Source: Ruminiclostridium cellulolyticum H10 (lineage in GTDB: Bacteria; Bacillota; Clostridia; Acetivibrionales; DSM-1351). Taken from it: a stretch of 64,000 bases of DNA. The notes beneath the pieces were generated by a model, which searched no databases, was not told where the DNA came from, and saw only the letters and a program-made list of their open reading frames with translations. This document shows, piece by piece, positions 28,914 through 38,084 of this stretch (position 1 is its first letter; each line of letters opens with the position of its first letter). The stretch spans positions 2,720,501 to 2,784,500 of the forward strand of contig NC_011898.1 of the NCBI RefSeq assembly GCF_000022065.1, written 5' to 3'. The translations under genes and the position numbers were made by a program.

Positions 28914-30533
28914 ATGAAAAAAACTATTAGTGTATTTCTTGCATTAATAATGCTTTTGACATTATTAATACCATCAGTTACAAAGGTTTCAGCAGCTGAG
29001 CCCGGTGTAGCAGAATCCGGTGATGACTGGCTGCATGTTGAAGGAACAAATATTGTAGACAAATATGGCAACAAGGTATGGATTACAGGTGCCAACTGGT
29101 TTGGTTTCAATTGCCGCGAAAGAATGCTTTTGGATTCATATCACAGTAATATTGTTGCCGATATCGAAATTGTTGCCGACAAAGGAATTAACGTTGTCAG
29201 AATGCCGATTGCAACAGACCTGCTATATGCGTGGAGTAAAGGCGAATATCCTGCTTCTACGGATACAAGCTACAACAATGCTGATCTTACAGGCTTGAAT
29301 AGCTTTGAATTATTCAATTTTATGCTGGATAACTTTAAAAGGGTTGGTATCAAGGTTATTCTTGACGTACATAGTGCTGAGACCGACAATATGGGACATA
29401 CCTACCCGTTATGGTATAACGGCACCATAACAGAGGAAGTCTTCAAAGAAGCCTGGGTTTGGGTTGCTAACCACTATAAAAACGATGATACTATTATTGG
29501 TTTTGATTTGAAAAATGAGCCCCACACAAATACAGGTACTTTAAAAATGAAATCCCAAAGTGCTATCTGGGATGACTCCACACATGCAAACAATTGGAAA
29601 AGAGTAGCACAAGAAACTGCCCTTGCTATAATGAAGGTTCATCCTAATGCATTAATTTTTGTTGAAGGCGTTGAAATGTACCCTAAAGATGGTTTATGGA
29701 ATGATGAATCCTTTGATACAAGTCCATGGACAGGCACCAATGATTATTATGGAAACTGGTGGGGCGGCAACCTTAGGGGTGTAAAGGATTATCCAATTAA
29801 TCTGGGAGCATATCAGAAGCAGCTTGTGTATTCACCTCATGATTACGGCCCTATGGTTTTCGAGCAGGAGTGGTTCAAGGGTAGTTTCCCAACTTGTGAT
29901 GATGCTACAGCAAAGAAAATACTTTATGAACAGTGTTGGAGGGACAATTGGGCTTATATAATGGAAAACGGAACAAGCCCACTGCTTATAGGTGAATGGG
30001 GAGGCCTTACTGAAGGAGAAGACAAGCTTCTGGAGGCCAATAAGAAATATCTCAGAAGTATGAGAGATTACATTTTAGAAAACAAATACCAGCTTCATCA
30101 CACTTTCTGGTGTATAAATATTGACTCTGCGGATACAGGAGGACTTCTGACACGTGGTGAGGGAACTGCTTTCCCGGGTGGAAGGGACCTTAAATGGAAT
30201 GACAATAAATATGATAACTATTTATACCCTGTGCTATGGAAAAACAGCGAAGGAAAATTTATCGGCTTGGATCATAAAATTCCTCTTGGAAAAAACGGTG
30301 TGTTACTGGGCAGTCCCGATGATGAGCCAACTATAAACTATGGAGATATTAACAAAGACGGACAAATTGATGCTCTTGACGTTATTGCATTGAAGTCATA
30401 TATTCTAGGCATAAACCAGAATATAGACACACAGGCAGCTGACCTTAACAAGGACAGCTCAATAGATGCGTTGGATATGCAGATTTTGAAAAGGTATCTA
30501 TTGGGTCAGGTGACTCAACTGCCGTTAGGTTAA
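28914..30533 (+). CDS. Cellulosomal GH5 endoglucanase with type I dockerin
   Basis: 539 residues; ATG at 28914, 7 nt after GGGAGG. A signal peptide covers about 1-28 (ending SAAEP). The GH5 catalytic domain runs to about residue 470, with the acid/base Glu in FDLKNEP and the nucleophile Glu in LLIGEWGG. The C-terminal 65 residues form a dockerin: two 22-residue calcium-binding repeats, DINKDGQIDALDVIALKSYIL and DLNKDSSIDALDMQILKRYL shortened here to their cores, each with A-L at the cohesin-recognition positions as in C. cellulolyticum-type dockerins. The enzyme hydrolyses beta-1,4-glucan and should be docked to a scaffoldin outside the cell. It stands alone, with its own terminator. The GH5 subfamily is not settled here. 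Confidence 0.95.
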   Translation: MKKTISVFLALIMLLTLLIPSVTKVSAAEPGVAESGDDWLHVEGTNIVDKYGNKVWITGANWFGFNCRERMLLDSYHSNIVADIEIVADKGINVVRMPIATDLLYAWSKGEYPASTDTSYNNADLTGLNSFELFNFMLDNFKRVGIKVILDVHSAETDNMGHTYPLWYNGTITEEVFKEAWVWVANHYKNDDTIIGFDLKNEPHTNTGTLKMKSQSAIWDDSTHANNWKRVAQETALAIMKVHPNALIFVEGVEMYPKDGLWNDESFDTSPWTGTNDYYGNWWGGNLRGVKDYPINLGAYQKQLVYSPHDYGPMVFEQEWFKGSFPTCDDATAKKILYEQCWRDNWAYIMENGTSPLLIGEWGGLTEGEDKLLEANKKYLRSMRDYILENKYQLHHTFWCINIDSADTGGLLTRGEGTAFPGGRDLKWNDNKYDNYLYPVLWKNSEGKFIGLDHKIPLGKNGVLLGSPDDEPTINYGDINKDGQIDALDVIALKSYILGINQNIDTQAADLNKDSSIDALDMQILKRYLLGQVTQLPLG

Positions 30534-30548
30534 TACGAGCAAATAAAA

Positions 30549-30585
30549 ACCAAGTTTGCAACTTCTCTGCAAACTTGGTTTTTTG
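30549..30585 (+). terminator. Intrinsic terminator after endoglucanase gene
   Basis: A 12-bp perfect stem (ACCAAGTTTGCA / TGCAAACTTGGT) with a 7-nt loop is followed by TTTTTT. An A-run on the other side suggests it may also stop the convergent GLUG-protein transcript. Confidence 0.92.
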
Positions 30586-30619
30586 TTACTTTAAATTATT
30601 TACAATTTATAACCTCAAA

Positions 30620-33600
30620 CTAAATATTTCTTAAAGAAGGATAAGAGCCTCCTACAACGATATTCCAAACATTTGAAAAATCCCAATTTAGATAGTTACT
30701 TTGCTGCATCATTTGAGTTGTTGACCTTGACTGTGCGGTCGGAGTTGTAAGCCCGGTAGTAACACTGTCAAAATAGCAATTTGTAACAGTTGTAGAATTA
30801 ACATATCCGTGTAGGCCACCAACTGTTGACCCTGCTCCAGTAACCTTCCCGGCAGAGTAACTATTTTTTAGAATTCCTGAATACAAATAGCCAATCAATC
30901 CTCCTGCGTACCCGTTTGACGAATTAGTGGCTTTAACATTTCCGCGAGCATAGCAATCATTTATTTGACATGTATAATATGTAGAACCATAATAAAAGTT
31001 CAGACTGGCTTGTCCAACCAACCCTCCTATAAAACTTACACCTGAAACATTTCCCATAGCAAAACATTCTGATATATTCCCGGTGCAATTACCAATCAGA
31101 CCTCCATTGTATGAGCCTGTTCCATTAACACTTCCTAAAGCATATGATTTACTAATACTTGGCCTTGATGCCGTGCCTGTTGCTACTGTACAATACCCTG
31201 CGAGTCCGCCTGCATACCCGCCGGTACCACAAGATATATTTATTGTTGAACTGCATTTATCAATAGTCCCGTTGAAATAACCTGTCAGTCCACCTACATA
31301 CCCTGTACCATTTATCGTTCCGCTACCACTTATACTACACCCCTGTATATTACCGGAACTTCCAGCTGCGTACCCTATTAAGGAACCTACATAACTTTTA
31401 CCTAATATACTTACATTGTTAATTTGCAAATCCTTTATAACAGCATTATTGGTATATCCGAAAAAGCCAGTATAATCCGAGGTAGGCTTGTTTATAGCGA
31501 GATTGCTTATTGTATATCCATTTCCATCAAAGCTTCCGGTAAAGGATGCACCATATGTACCAATCGGAGTCCATTCGATATTTTCAAGATCTATATTACC
31601 ATTAAGCCTATAGGACGACTGCAAATCATATTTCATACTATTAAGCTGAGCTGCATTCTCTATAATGTATGGATTTGCAGATGTTCCATCCCCTCCTGCC
31701 ACTTCATTCATAGGTATGTTTGACATATGAGGCTTCGTTATATTTCTCAAGTATGGATACGATATGCCCGGTTCAATAGTCCACACGGATGTAAAATCCC
31801 ATCCACCAAATGTCGATTGTTTTGTCATTGCACTTGTCAGTCTTCCTACATCATACAAATCCTGGGGCATGTAGCCTGACGCAACACCGTCATAATAGCA
31901 CCCTGTCATCGTCCCGGGTGATCCATACCCTATAATTCCTCCTGTATATGATCCCTTTGAGGTTATACTACCAGTGCAGTAACAATTCTTCAGTACCCCG
32001 CTGTATACATATCCCAACAAGCCTCCCGCATACGCATTTGCATTTGTTCCTATTACGTTTCCAAGAGAGAATGAATTACTTATAGAACATGTATAGTATG
32101 TAGAATTATAATAAATGTTCAGATTGGCTTGTCCTACCAACCCACCTACGTAACTTACACCTGAAACGTTACCTACAGCATAGCATTCCGCTATGTTTCC
32201 AGTACAACTACCTACAAGTCCGCCAATACTTGAGCCATTACCTGTAACATCTCCAACAGCGTAAGACCTGTTTATGCTCGGTATGAAGTTAGTATTATTT
32301 ATACAATAACCTACAAGACCTCCCGCATAGCCTCCAGTTCCACACACGACATTTACTGTAGAATAGCATCCGCTTATATTACCAGAGAAGCTTCCCACAA
32401 GCCCTCCAACATATCCGGTGCCATAAATTGTGCCTTCACCTGTTACGTTACAATTCATTATATTTCCGGAGCTTCCCGCTGAATATCCTGTCAATGTACC
32501 TATATAATTTCTTCCTGTTATATTAGCATTAACTATTTTTAAATTCTTTATAGTAGCATTTTCTGTGTATCCAAAGAAGCCAACATAATCTAAAGTTGGC
32601 TGATTAATTGAAAGATTGCTTATTGTGTACCCATTTCCATCGAAGCGACCCGTGAATGCTACCCCATTTTTACCAATAGGTATCCATTCCTTATTTTCAA
32701 GGTCTATGTTGCCACCGAGCTTATAATAAGACTGTAAATCATATTTTATACTATTAAGCTGTTGGGGAGTTTTTATTATATACGGATTTGCAGAAGTACC
32801 ATTCCCTCCTGCCACCTCGTTTGAAGGTAAATCAGAACTTACCCCTGTGGGTTTTTGTAAACTTCTCAGATACGGATATGAGCTTCCAGTCTCTATTGTC
32901 CATATTGATGTAAAATCCCATGAGCCAAACGTGTCTTCTTCTTTCATTCCACTTGTCAGTCTTCCTACATCATACAAATCCTGAGGTATGTAGCCTGACG
33001 CAACACTGTCATAATAGCACCCTGTCATCGTCCCAGGTGATCCATACCCTATAATTCCTCCTGTATTTGACCCTTTCGAGGTTATACTACCAGTGCAGTA
33101 ACAATTCTTCAGTACTCCACTGTATACATATCCCAACAATCCTCCGGCGTACGCATTTGCATCTGTTCCTATTACGTTTCCAAGAGAGAATGAATTACTT
33201 ATAGAACACGTATAGTATGTAGAATTATAATAAATGTTTAGATTAGCTTGTCCTACCAACCCACCTACGTAACTTACACCTGAAACGTTACCTACAGCAT
33301 AGCATTCCGCTATGTTTCCAGCACAACTACCTACAAGTCCTCCAATACTTGAGCCGTTACCTGTAACATCTCCGGCAGCGTAAGACCTGTTTATACTCGG
33401 TATGAAGTTAGTATTATTTATACAATAACCTACAAGACCTCCCGCATAGCCTCCAGTTCCACTTACGACGTTTATCGTAGAATAGCACCCACTTATATTA
33501 CCAGAGAAGCTTCCTACAAGTCCTCCTACATATCCGGTACCAGTAACAGTACCTGTTCCGCTGACACTACTATCGTCTATACTACCAGAACTACCTGCTG

Positions 33601-36580
33601 CATATCCAGTTAATGCACCAACATAATTTCTTCCAGTTATACTTGCATTAATAATGTTCAAATTTTTTATAACAGCATTGTTGGTATAACCGAAGAAACC
33701 AATATTATCCAACGTTGGCTGATTAATGGACAAATTACTTATGGTAAATCCATTTCCATCAAAACTTCCGATAAAAGCTGCCCCATTTGTACCTATTGGC
33801 GTCCATTCCATATTTTCAAGGTTTACATCGTTGTATAATATATAAGATGACTGTATGTCAAACTTTATATTGTTAATCTGTGCAGCATTTTCAATTACAT
33901 ATGGATTTTCAGGAGTACCATCCCCTCCTGCAACATCACCTGTAGGTAAATTTATACTTACTCTTGCAGGTTTTGGTAATCCTTTTAAATAAGGGTATGA
34001 AATACCCTTTTCAACGCTCCATACAGATGAAAAATCCCATCCGCTGAAAGTTGACTTTTTTGTCATACCACTTGTTAGACGTCCTATATCATATGAGTCT
34101 TGTGGTATATATCTTGAAGCAAAACTGTCATAATAGCACCCTGTCATTGTCACCGATGATATATACCCAATTATTCCTCCGGTGTATCCTCCTTTTGAAC
34201 TTGTTATTATACTTCCTGTACAATAACAGTTCTTCAATGTACCACCTGACACATACCCCAGTAGGCCTCCTGCATACGAATTTGTATCGGTCCCAGTAAC
34301 ACTTCCAAGTGAGAACGAATTACTTATAGTACATGCATAAGTTATTGAGCTGTATGAAAAGGCTAGATTAGCTTGCCCTACCAACCCACCTATATAACTT
34401 GTCCCCTTTACATTTCCCGTAGCATAACTTTCTGTTATATTTCCTGAACAGTAGCCTGCAATTCCTCCAACAATAGAACTAGTACTTGAAACATTACCAG
34501 TGGTATAACATCTTATTATACCAGGTAAATTGGATTCACTATAAGATAAGTACCCAACAAGTCCACCTGCATAACTCCCGGTACTACCTACATTCATTGT
34601 AGAATAGCAATCCCTAATGCTTCCATAGAAACTTCCCACAAGTCCTCCAATATAACCTGTACCGGTAACAGCACCTGTTCCAGTGACGCTACATCCCTCA
34701 ATACTGCCAGTTCCACCAGTCGCATACCCTATTATTGATCCTACGTAATTTCTTCCTGATATACTTACATTACTGATATTCACATTCCTAACAGCAGCAT
34801 TGCTGGTATATCCAAAAAAACCAATGTAATCGGAGTTTGGTTGGTTAATAACCAAATTACTTATGGTATAACCATTTCCATCAAAACTACCTGTAAAAGG
34901 ATTTGAAATGCTACCTACAGGCGTCCATTCTTCTCCTCCAAAATTAACATTGTTTGATAGTCTGTAGTGAGCAGTCAAATTATATCTGATTGCACCAAGT
35001 TGATCGCTTGTTGATATTATATACGGATCATCTACTGATCCAGACCCCTGCATACTTGGTATAGGAGCGATATCTACAACTCTACTAGCTGTAACAGATG
35101 ATGTATTATCACCAGTAACTGTTACCTGATAGTTAAGTTTCCCTGAAGCAGTACCTGGTACAACTTCAACTTTCCATGATATCTGTTTTTCCAGTCCCGT
35201 TGTTAGTGCACCTAAACTTATCTCCTGCTGCTGACCACTAGATAATACTAAACCTACTGGTAAAGTGATTTTAACTTTAGTATTTGAAATACTTGTATCA
35301 CCGTTGTTTCGAACATATGCTGTAACCATGAACGGATTTGGATTATATCCACCTGCTAATAAATCAATATTGCTGTCACCTGTTAAATTAAGTCCAAATG
35401 CACCGTTTGATACTTGAGTCAAGTCGCTTAACCCATAATATGTAACAAATTCTGCACTTCCATTTGGTGCTAAAGTTCTTGGGTTCCAGTAAATACCTAC
35501 AGCACTATCTCCTATATCCTGACTCGTATTTGGAACGTAATCCCAAAGTGAATTATTGATTCCGCTCCATTTAACAAATTGAACTTTATCAGGCTTCAAA
35601 TATTGTGATTTCAATAAGGTACCATGTGCTACTACCGAAGGAGAATTTAAATTATCAAAAGCCTGCCAGTATTGTGGAATACTGTTTCCTGTAATCTCAA
35701 GCTCCTTTGTTACAGCACCAATACCGGGCACTCTGAATGGTGCACTATCGTTGTTTCCAAGTTTTGTATCCAACATAATTCTTATTCCAACATCATGTTG
35801 ATTATTGTCGTTATTCGTCACAATATACTTAACCTCAACTATATCTTCACGATTAGTACTTGAATTTTTAACAATCCTCAGAACCTGCTTTACGCTTATA
35901 TTACTAAAATTACTTTCTGAGGTATTACTAAGCTGTGTTTCATCTACAGTAGGGCTTTGTATATTTGGATTGTATACATAATCATTCCCATCTACTCTTA
36001 TAGTAGAGAAAGACGTATGAGGTTCTGGGTGATTGTATAAAAGAATTTGATTGTCATCCGTTGAAATTGAGGGATCTCCACCTGTTGTACCTATTGTAAA
36101 TCTTCCATTATAACTTCCTCCATTAGCAACGGCATATTCTAAATAGTCGTTATATACTTTTCCATTACTATACCCCATTAAATTAAGTAAGTTAGTTTTA
36201 TTATTTTCCTCAACGAACAATCCCTTCTTCCAAGCATCATATAATGCTTGGTCAGTCTGAATTTGACTTTGAGGCTTTAACTGGTCTGCTGGAGTTTGTT
36301 CATCCGCCGGAGTTTGCTCATCCATCGGAGTTTGTTCACCTGCCGGAGTTTGTTCACCTGCCGGAGTTTGTTCACCTGCCGGAGTTTGTTCACCTGCCGG
36401 AGTTTGTTCACCTGCCGGAGTTTGTTCACCTGCCGGAGTTTGTTCACCTGCCGGAGTTTGTTCACCTGCCGGAGTTTGTTCACCTGCCGGAGTTTGTTCA
36501 TTCGGAGCAGTTGTACTACCAATAGTATTTACACTATTGTCTGTTTCGCACATGGCTGTTCCTAAGCTCATAAATAACAT
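30620..36580 (-). CDS. Giant GLUG-repeat surface protein (signal peptide out of frame)
   Basis: 1986 residues if read from the in-frame ATG at 36580. It begins with the back half of a signal peptide (SLGTAMC), then twelve EQTPAG-type hexapeptides to about residue 100, a globular region 105-400 and a CARDB-like beta domain about 410-505 (NNGDTSISNTKVKITLP). Four large blocks follow, starting near residues 515, 880, 1250 and 1605, each opening with a G-x-G-x-x-x-N-P-Y-I-I motif and carrying many GLUG motifs (GGLVGSF, GGLLGYV). GLUG arrays are found in bacterial adhesins and surface proteins. There is no LPxTG or SLH anchor at the C-terminus. The true start is probably ATG at 36627, behind GAGGG, but one base is missing after it (see the A6 tract), so expression of the full export signal is in doubt. 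Confidence 0.85.
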   Translation of the reverse strand: MLFMSLGTAMCETDNSVNTIGSTTAPNEQTPAGEQTPAGEQTPAGEQTPAGEQTPAGEQTPAGEQTPAGEQTPAGEQTPAGEQTPMDEQTPADEQTPADQLKPQSQIQTDQALYDAWKKGLFVEENNKTNLLNLMGYSNGKVYNDYLEYAVANGGSYNGRFTIGTTGGDPSISTDDNQILLYNHPEPHTSFSTIRVDGNDYVYNPNIQSPTVDETQLSNTSESNFSNISVKQVLRIVKNSSTNREDIVEVKYIVTNNDNNQHDVGIRIMLDTKLGNNDSAPFRVPGIGAVTKELEITGNSIPQYWQAFDNLNSPSVVAHGTLLKSQYLKPDKVQFVKWSGINNSLWDYVPNTSQDIGDSAVGIYWNPRTLAPNGSAEFVTYYGLSDLTQVSNGAFGLNLTGDSNIDLLAGGYNPNPFMVTAYVRNNGDTSISNTKVKITLPVGLVLSSGQQQEISLGALTTGLEKQISWKVEVVPGTASGKLNYQVTVTGDNTSSVTASRVVDIAPIPSMQGSGSVDDPYIISTSDQLGAIRYNLTAHYRLSNNVNFGGEEWTPVGSISNPFTGSFDGNGYTISNLVINQPNSDYIGFFGYTSNAAVRNVNISNVSISGRNYVGSIIGYATGGTGSIEGCSVTGTGAVTGTGYIGGLVGSFYGSIRDCYSTMNVGSTGSYAGGLVGYLSYSESNLPGIIRCYTTGNVSSTSSIVGGIAGYCSGNITESYATGNVKGTSYIGGLVGQANLAFSYSSITYACTISNSFSLGSVTGTDTNSYAGGLLGYVSGGTLKNCYCTGSIITSSKGGYTGGIIGYISSVTMTGCYYDSFASRYIPQDSYDIGRLTSGMTKKSTFSGWDFSSVWSVEKGISYPYLKGLPKPARVSINLPTGDVAGGDGTPENPYVIENAAQINNIKFDIQSSYILYNDVNLENMEWTPIGTNGAAFIGSFDGNGFTISNLSINQPTLDNIGFFGYTNNAVIKNLNIINASITGRNYVGALTGYAAGSSGSIDDSSVSGTGTVTGTGYVGGLVGSFSGNISGCYSTINVVSGTGGYAGGLVGYCINNTNFIPSINRSYAAGDVTGNGSSIGGLVGSCAGNIAECYAVGNVSGVSYVGGLVGQANLNIYYNSTYYTCSISNSFSLGNVIGTDANAYAGGLLGYVYSGVLKNCYCTGSITSKGSNTGGIIGYGSPGTMTGCYYDSVASGYIPQDLYDVGRLTSGMKEEDTFGSWDFTSIWTIETGSSYPYLRSLQKPTGVSSDLPSNEVAGGNGTSANPYIIKTPQQLNSIKYDLQSYYKLGGNIDLENKEWIPIGKNGVAFTGRFDGNGYTISNLSINQPTLDYVGFFGYTENATIKNLKIVNANITGRNYIGTLTGYSAGSSGNIMNCNVTGEGTIYGTGYVGGLVGSFSGNISGCYSTVNVVCGTGGYAGGLVGYCINNTNFIPSINRSYAVGDVTGNGSSIGGLVGSCTGNIAECYAVGNVSGVSYVGGLVGQANLNIYYNSTYYTCSISNSFSLGNVIGTNANAYAGGLLGYVYSGVLKNCYCTGSITSKGSYTGGIIGYGSPGTMTGCYYDGVASGYMPQDLYDVGRLTSAMTKQSTFGGWDFTSVWTIEPGISYPYLRNITKPHMSNIPMNEVAGGDGTSANPYIIENAAQLNSMKYDLQSSYRLNGNIDLENIEWTPIGTYGASFTGSFDGNGYTISNLAINKPTSDYTGFFGYTNNAVIKDLQINNVSILGKSYVGSLIGYAAGSSGNIQGCSISGSGTINGTGYVGGLTGYFNGTIDKCSSTINISCGTGGYAGGLAGYCTVATGTASRPSISKSYALGSVNGTGSYNGGLIGNCTGNISECFAMGNVSGVSFIGGLVGQASLNFYYGSTYYTCQINDCYARGNVKATNSSNGYAGGLIGYLYSGILKNSYSAGKVTGAGSTVGGLHGYVNSTTVTNCYFDSVTTGLTTPTAQSRSTTQMMQQSNYLNWDFSNVWNIVVGGSYPSLRNI
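31831..32422 (-). repeat. Long internal repeat, copy A (pairs with 32950-33541)
   Basis: This 592-bp stretch of the GLUG gene is nearly identical in DNA to 32950-33541; the offset is exactly 1119 bp (373 codons). Silent and replacement differences are few, which points to a recent in-frame duplication or gene conversion. Confidence 0.85.
32950..33541 (-). repeat. Long internal repeat, copy B (pairs with 31831-32422)
   Basis: Second copy of the 592-bp near-identical segment. Recombination between the copies would delete or add one 373-codon GLUG block in frame. Confidence 0.85.
36280..36495 (-). repeat. 18-bp tandem repeat encoding EQTPAG hexapeptides
   Basis: Twelve 18-bp units; nine are perfect in a row at 36334-36495 and three are diverged at the low-coordinate end. 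The unit length is a multiple of three, so copy-number change keeps frame and alters only the length of a Pro/Thr-rich stalk. Confidence 0.95.
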
Positions 36581-36618
36581 TGATAAAATAATAATAAAAC
36601 TTATTAATATTTTCCTAA

Positions 36619-36627
36619 TTTTTTCAT
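36619..36627 (-). other. A6 tract directly after a start codon: one-base frameshift site
   Basis: On the minus strand an ATG at 36627, preceded by GAGGG at 5 nt, is followed by six A's and then TTAGG; this frame stops after seven codons (MKKLGKY). With seven A's it would read MKKIRKILISFIIILSMLF, a textbook signal peptide running in frame into the GLUG protein. It is either a phase-variation or slippage site, a fixed inactivating deletion, or a sequencing error. Confidence 0.7.
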
Positions 36628-36758
36628 ATTATCCCTCATACTAGCAAAAGGGAAGTCGCCAAAATACGCTTTTGACGCATTTCAAAACCTAAAAGAATGT
36701 TTTTAATAGTACAGGCATACAATGTACTAATATCTTGCAAATATTCGAGGGGATGAAA

Positions 36759-37169
36759 ATGGTAAAGGTATTTTTATCATGCAGCAGTCATGATCAAACA
36801 TATATTAAATATATAATAAATGACTTGCAATCATTGCCTGAAAAGTATAAACTATTTTACTTTTTACCTCCTTATAAAAAGGACATCCCTATTGATAATA
36901 TCATTAAAACGCTATATGAGATTGATTTATTCATTTTGTTTATAACCAACAATTCACTCAATAGTCAATTCGTACAGCGTGAATTGAGGCAGGCAATTTA
37001 TTTAAATAACTTGAGCACAATAAAAGAAATATGCTCGATTTCATTGGATAACAGTATTAATGTATTTCAGGACAGCCGAATACCTGAATATATTAAAAAC
37101 CGTATTCATTTATCAGAATCACCTTTAAAAACAGTGCAAATAGTAAGGAATTTTATTATGAATTATTAG
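36759..37169 (+). CDS. Small TIR-domain protein
   Basis: 136 residues; ATG at 36759, 6 nt after GAGGGG. The whole protein is one TIR-like domain: first strand and BB-loop region VKVFLSCSSHD (residues 2-12), the DLFILFITNNSL strand (56-67), and S-Q-F-V-Q-R-E-L, whose Glu (about residue 75) aligns with the catalytic Glu of NAD-cleaving TIR domains. There is no signal peptide or extra sensor domain. It ends 9 bp before a SLATT-type membrane protein gene, so the two are translated from one message. In bacteria, stand-alone TIR proteins paired with a membrane or nucleotide-sensing effector are often anti-phage systems. The enzymatic activity is inferred from the motif only. Confidence 0.8.
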   Translation: MVKVFLSCSSHDQTYIKYIINDLQSLPEKYKLFYFLPPYKKDIPIDNIIKTLYEIDLFILFITNNSLNSQFVQRELRQAIYLNNLSTIKEICSISLDNSINVFQDSRIPEYIKNRIHLSESPLKTVQIVRNFIMNY

Positions 37170-37178
37170 GTAACCGAT

Positions 37179-37619
37179 ATGAATGACAAAAACAGATTTT
37201 ACGCTAAAAATTACTTATACAGAAACCTTAATTATTACGATAAAAAGGCAGCCTCCAACAAAAAGCTGTACAACCTTTTTGTCATACTGGACATAGTTAT
37301 TTCAGCCTTTATACCTTTTACAGCCTTATTTAATGATGTGTTTTTTCAGACCAAATATATTGTAGCCCTGATGGGTTCATTTATTACTATTTTGTCTGCT
37401 TTTAAGACAAGTTTCGGTTTGCACAAGAAGTGGGTTGAATACCGTACAACGGCTGAAATTCTGGAATACCATAAACGTCTTTACTTAACCGAATCAACTC
37501 CCTATAACAAGTCAAACAAACATGAATTGCTTATTTCAAATGTCAATTCTATTGTTGAAAAGGAGAACCGGACGTGGAGGTCTGCTGAGCTTAGTATAAA
37601 AAAGCCCACCAGAAACTAA
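37179..37619 (+). CDS. SLATT/DUF4231 two-TM putative effector
   Basis: 146 residues starting at ATG 37179. Two adjacent membrane helices (about 31-52 and 60-81) are followed by the DUF4231/SLATT signature, a cytosolic helix with K-K-W-V-E-Y-R-T-T-A-E and then LYLTESTPY. SLATT proteins are predicted pore-forming effectors of nucleotide-signalling conflict systems. The gene sits 9 bp behind the TIR gene. The pair would work as signal generator or sensor (TIR) and membrane-killing effector (SLATT). I do not know a characterised system made of just these two proteins. Confidence 0.82.
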   Translation: MNDKNRFYAKNYLYRNLNYYDKKAASNKKLYNLFVILDIVISAFIPFTALFNDVFFQTKYIVALMGSFITILSAFKTSFGLHKKWVEYRTTAEILEYHKRLYLTESTPYNKSNKHELLISNVNSIVEKENRTWRSAELSIKKPTRN

Positions 37620-37623
37620 TATA

Positions 37624-37902
37624 TTAAACGTTCAGTATAGTATAGGTCTTTAAAAATATTTCTTTTTTACATGGATATCTTTCCCCGTCGACTCCCGTTA
37701 TAATGTAGTCTCCCTTACTAATGTAATGCTTTCCTTCTAAAGTAGTTATAAACGGAATTTCATTACAAGTATCAGGGTTTACATAATTTTCAGTATCCAA
37801 TCCCGCATTAATAGCTGTTTGAATGTCGTCAAAACCGTCTTCCAACCCTCGTCTGTATTCAATTGCTTCAATTGGTATAGGGTTTTTAATATATTTTGCC
37901 AA
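37624..37902 (-). CDS. PGDYG-type phage-like small protein
   Basis: 92 residues with a TTG start at 37902, 8 nt from GAGGTG. The C-terminal half (GDYIITGVDGERYPCKKEIF) matches the small PGDYG-like proteins frequent in clostridial prophages and accessory DNA; their role is unknown. It is convergent with the SLATT gene, whose stop is 4 bp away. It hints that the TIR-SLATT locus lies in transferred DNA. Confidence 0.7.
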   Translation of the reverse strand: MAKYIKNPIPIEAIEYRRGLEDGFDDIQTAINAGLDTENYVNPDTCNEIPFITTLEGKHYISKGDYIITGVDGERYPCKKEIFLKTYTILNV

Positions 37903-38084
37903 AATTGATTCACCTCATGCATATTATCGCTCATTACGGTATTTTTTATTCAAATTCACCGTAGTCCTCTATACATAATATGTAAAAAAATATAAAATGC
38001 TATACTCAATTAAAATTGTTCATTATTCTTTACTTTATGTTTATGGTAAAATTAACATATATTTTTATTGTGGGGTGAATCTCA

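Noticed and set aside
36277-36565. Long open frames on both strands through the 18-bp repeats (repeated MNKLRQV and FTCRSL units)
   Set aside because: They are forced by the 18-bp periodicity, have no ribosome site or independent support, and the GLUG-protein frame explains the DNA.
36640-36735. Possible riboswitch in the gap between the GLUG and TIR genes (GCG-rich triplets GCGTCAAAAGCG and TTTTGGCGAC)
   Set aside because: I could not fold it into any known class by eye; the repeated GCG spacing may be chance. A covariance-model search would decide.
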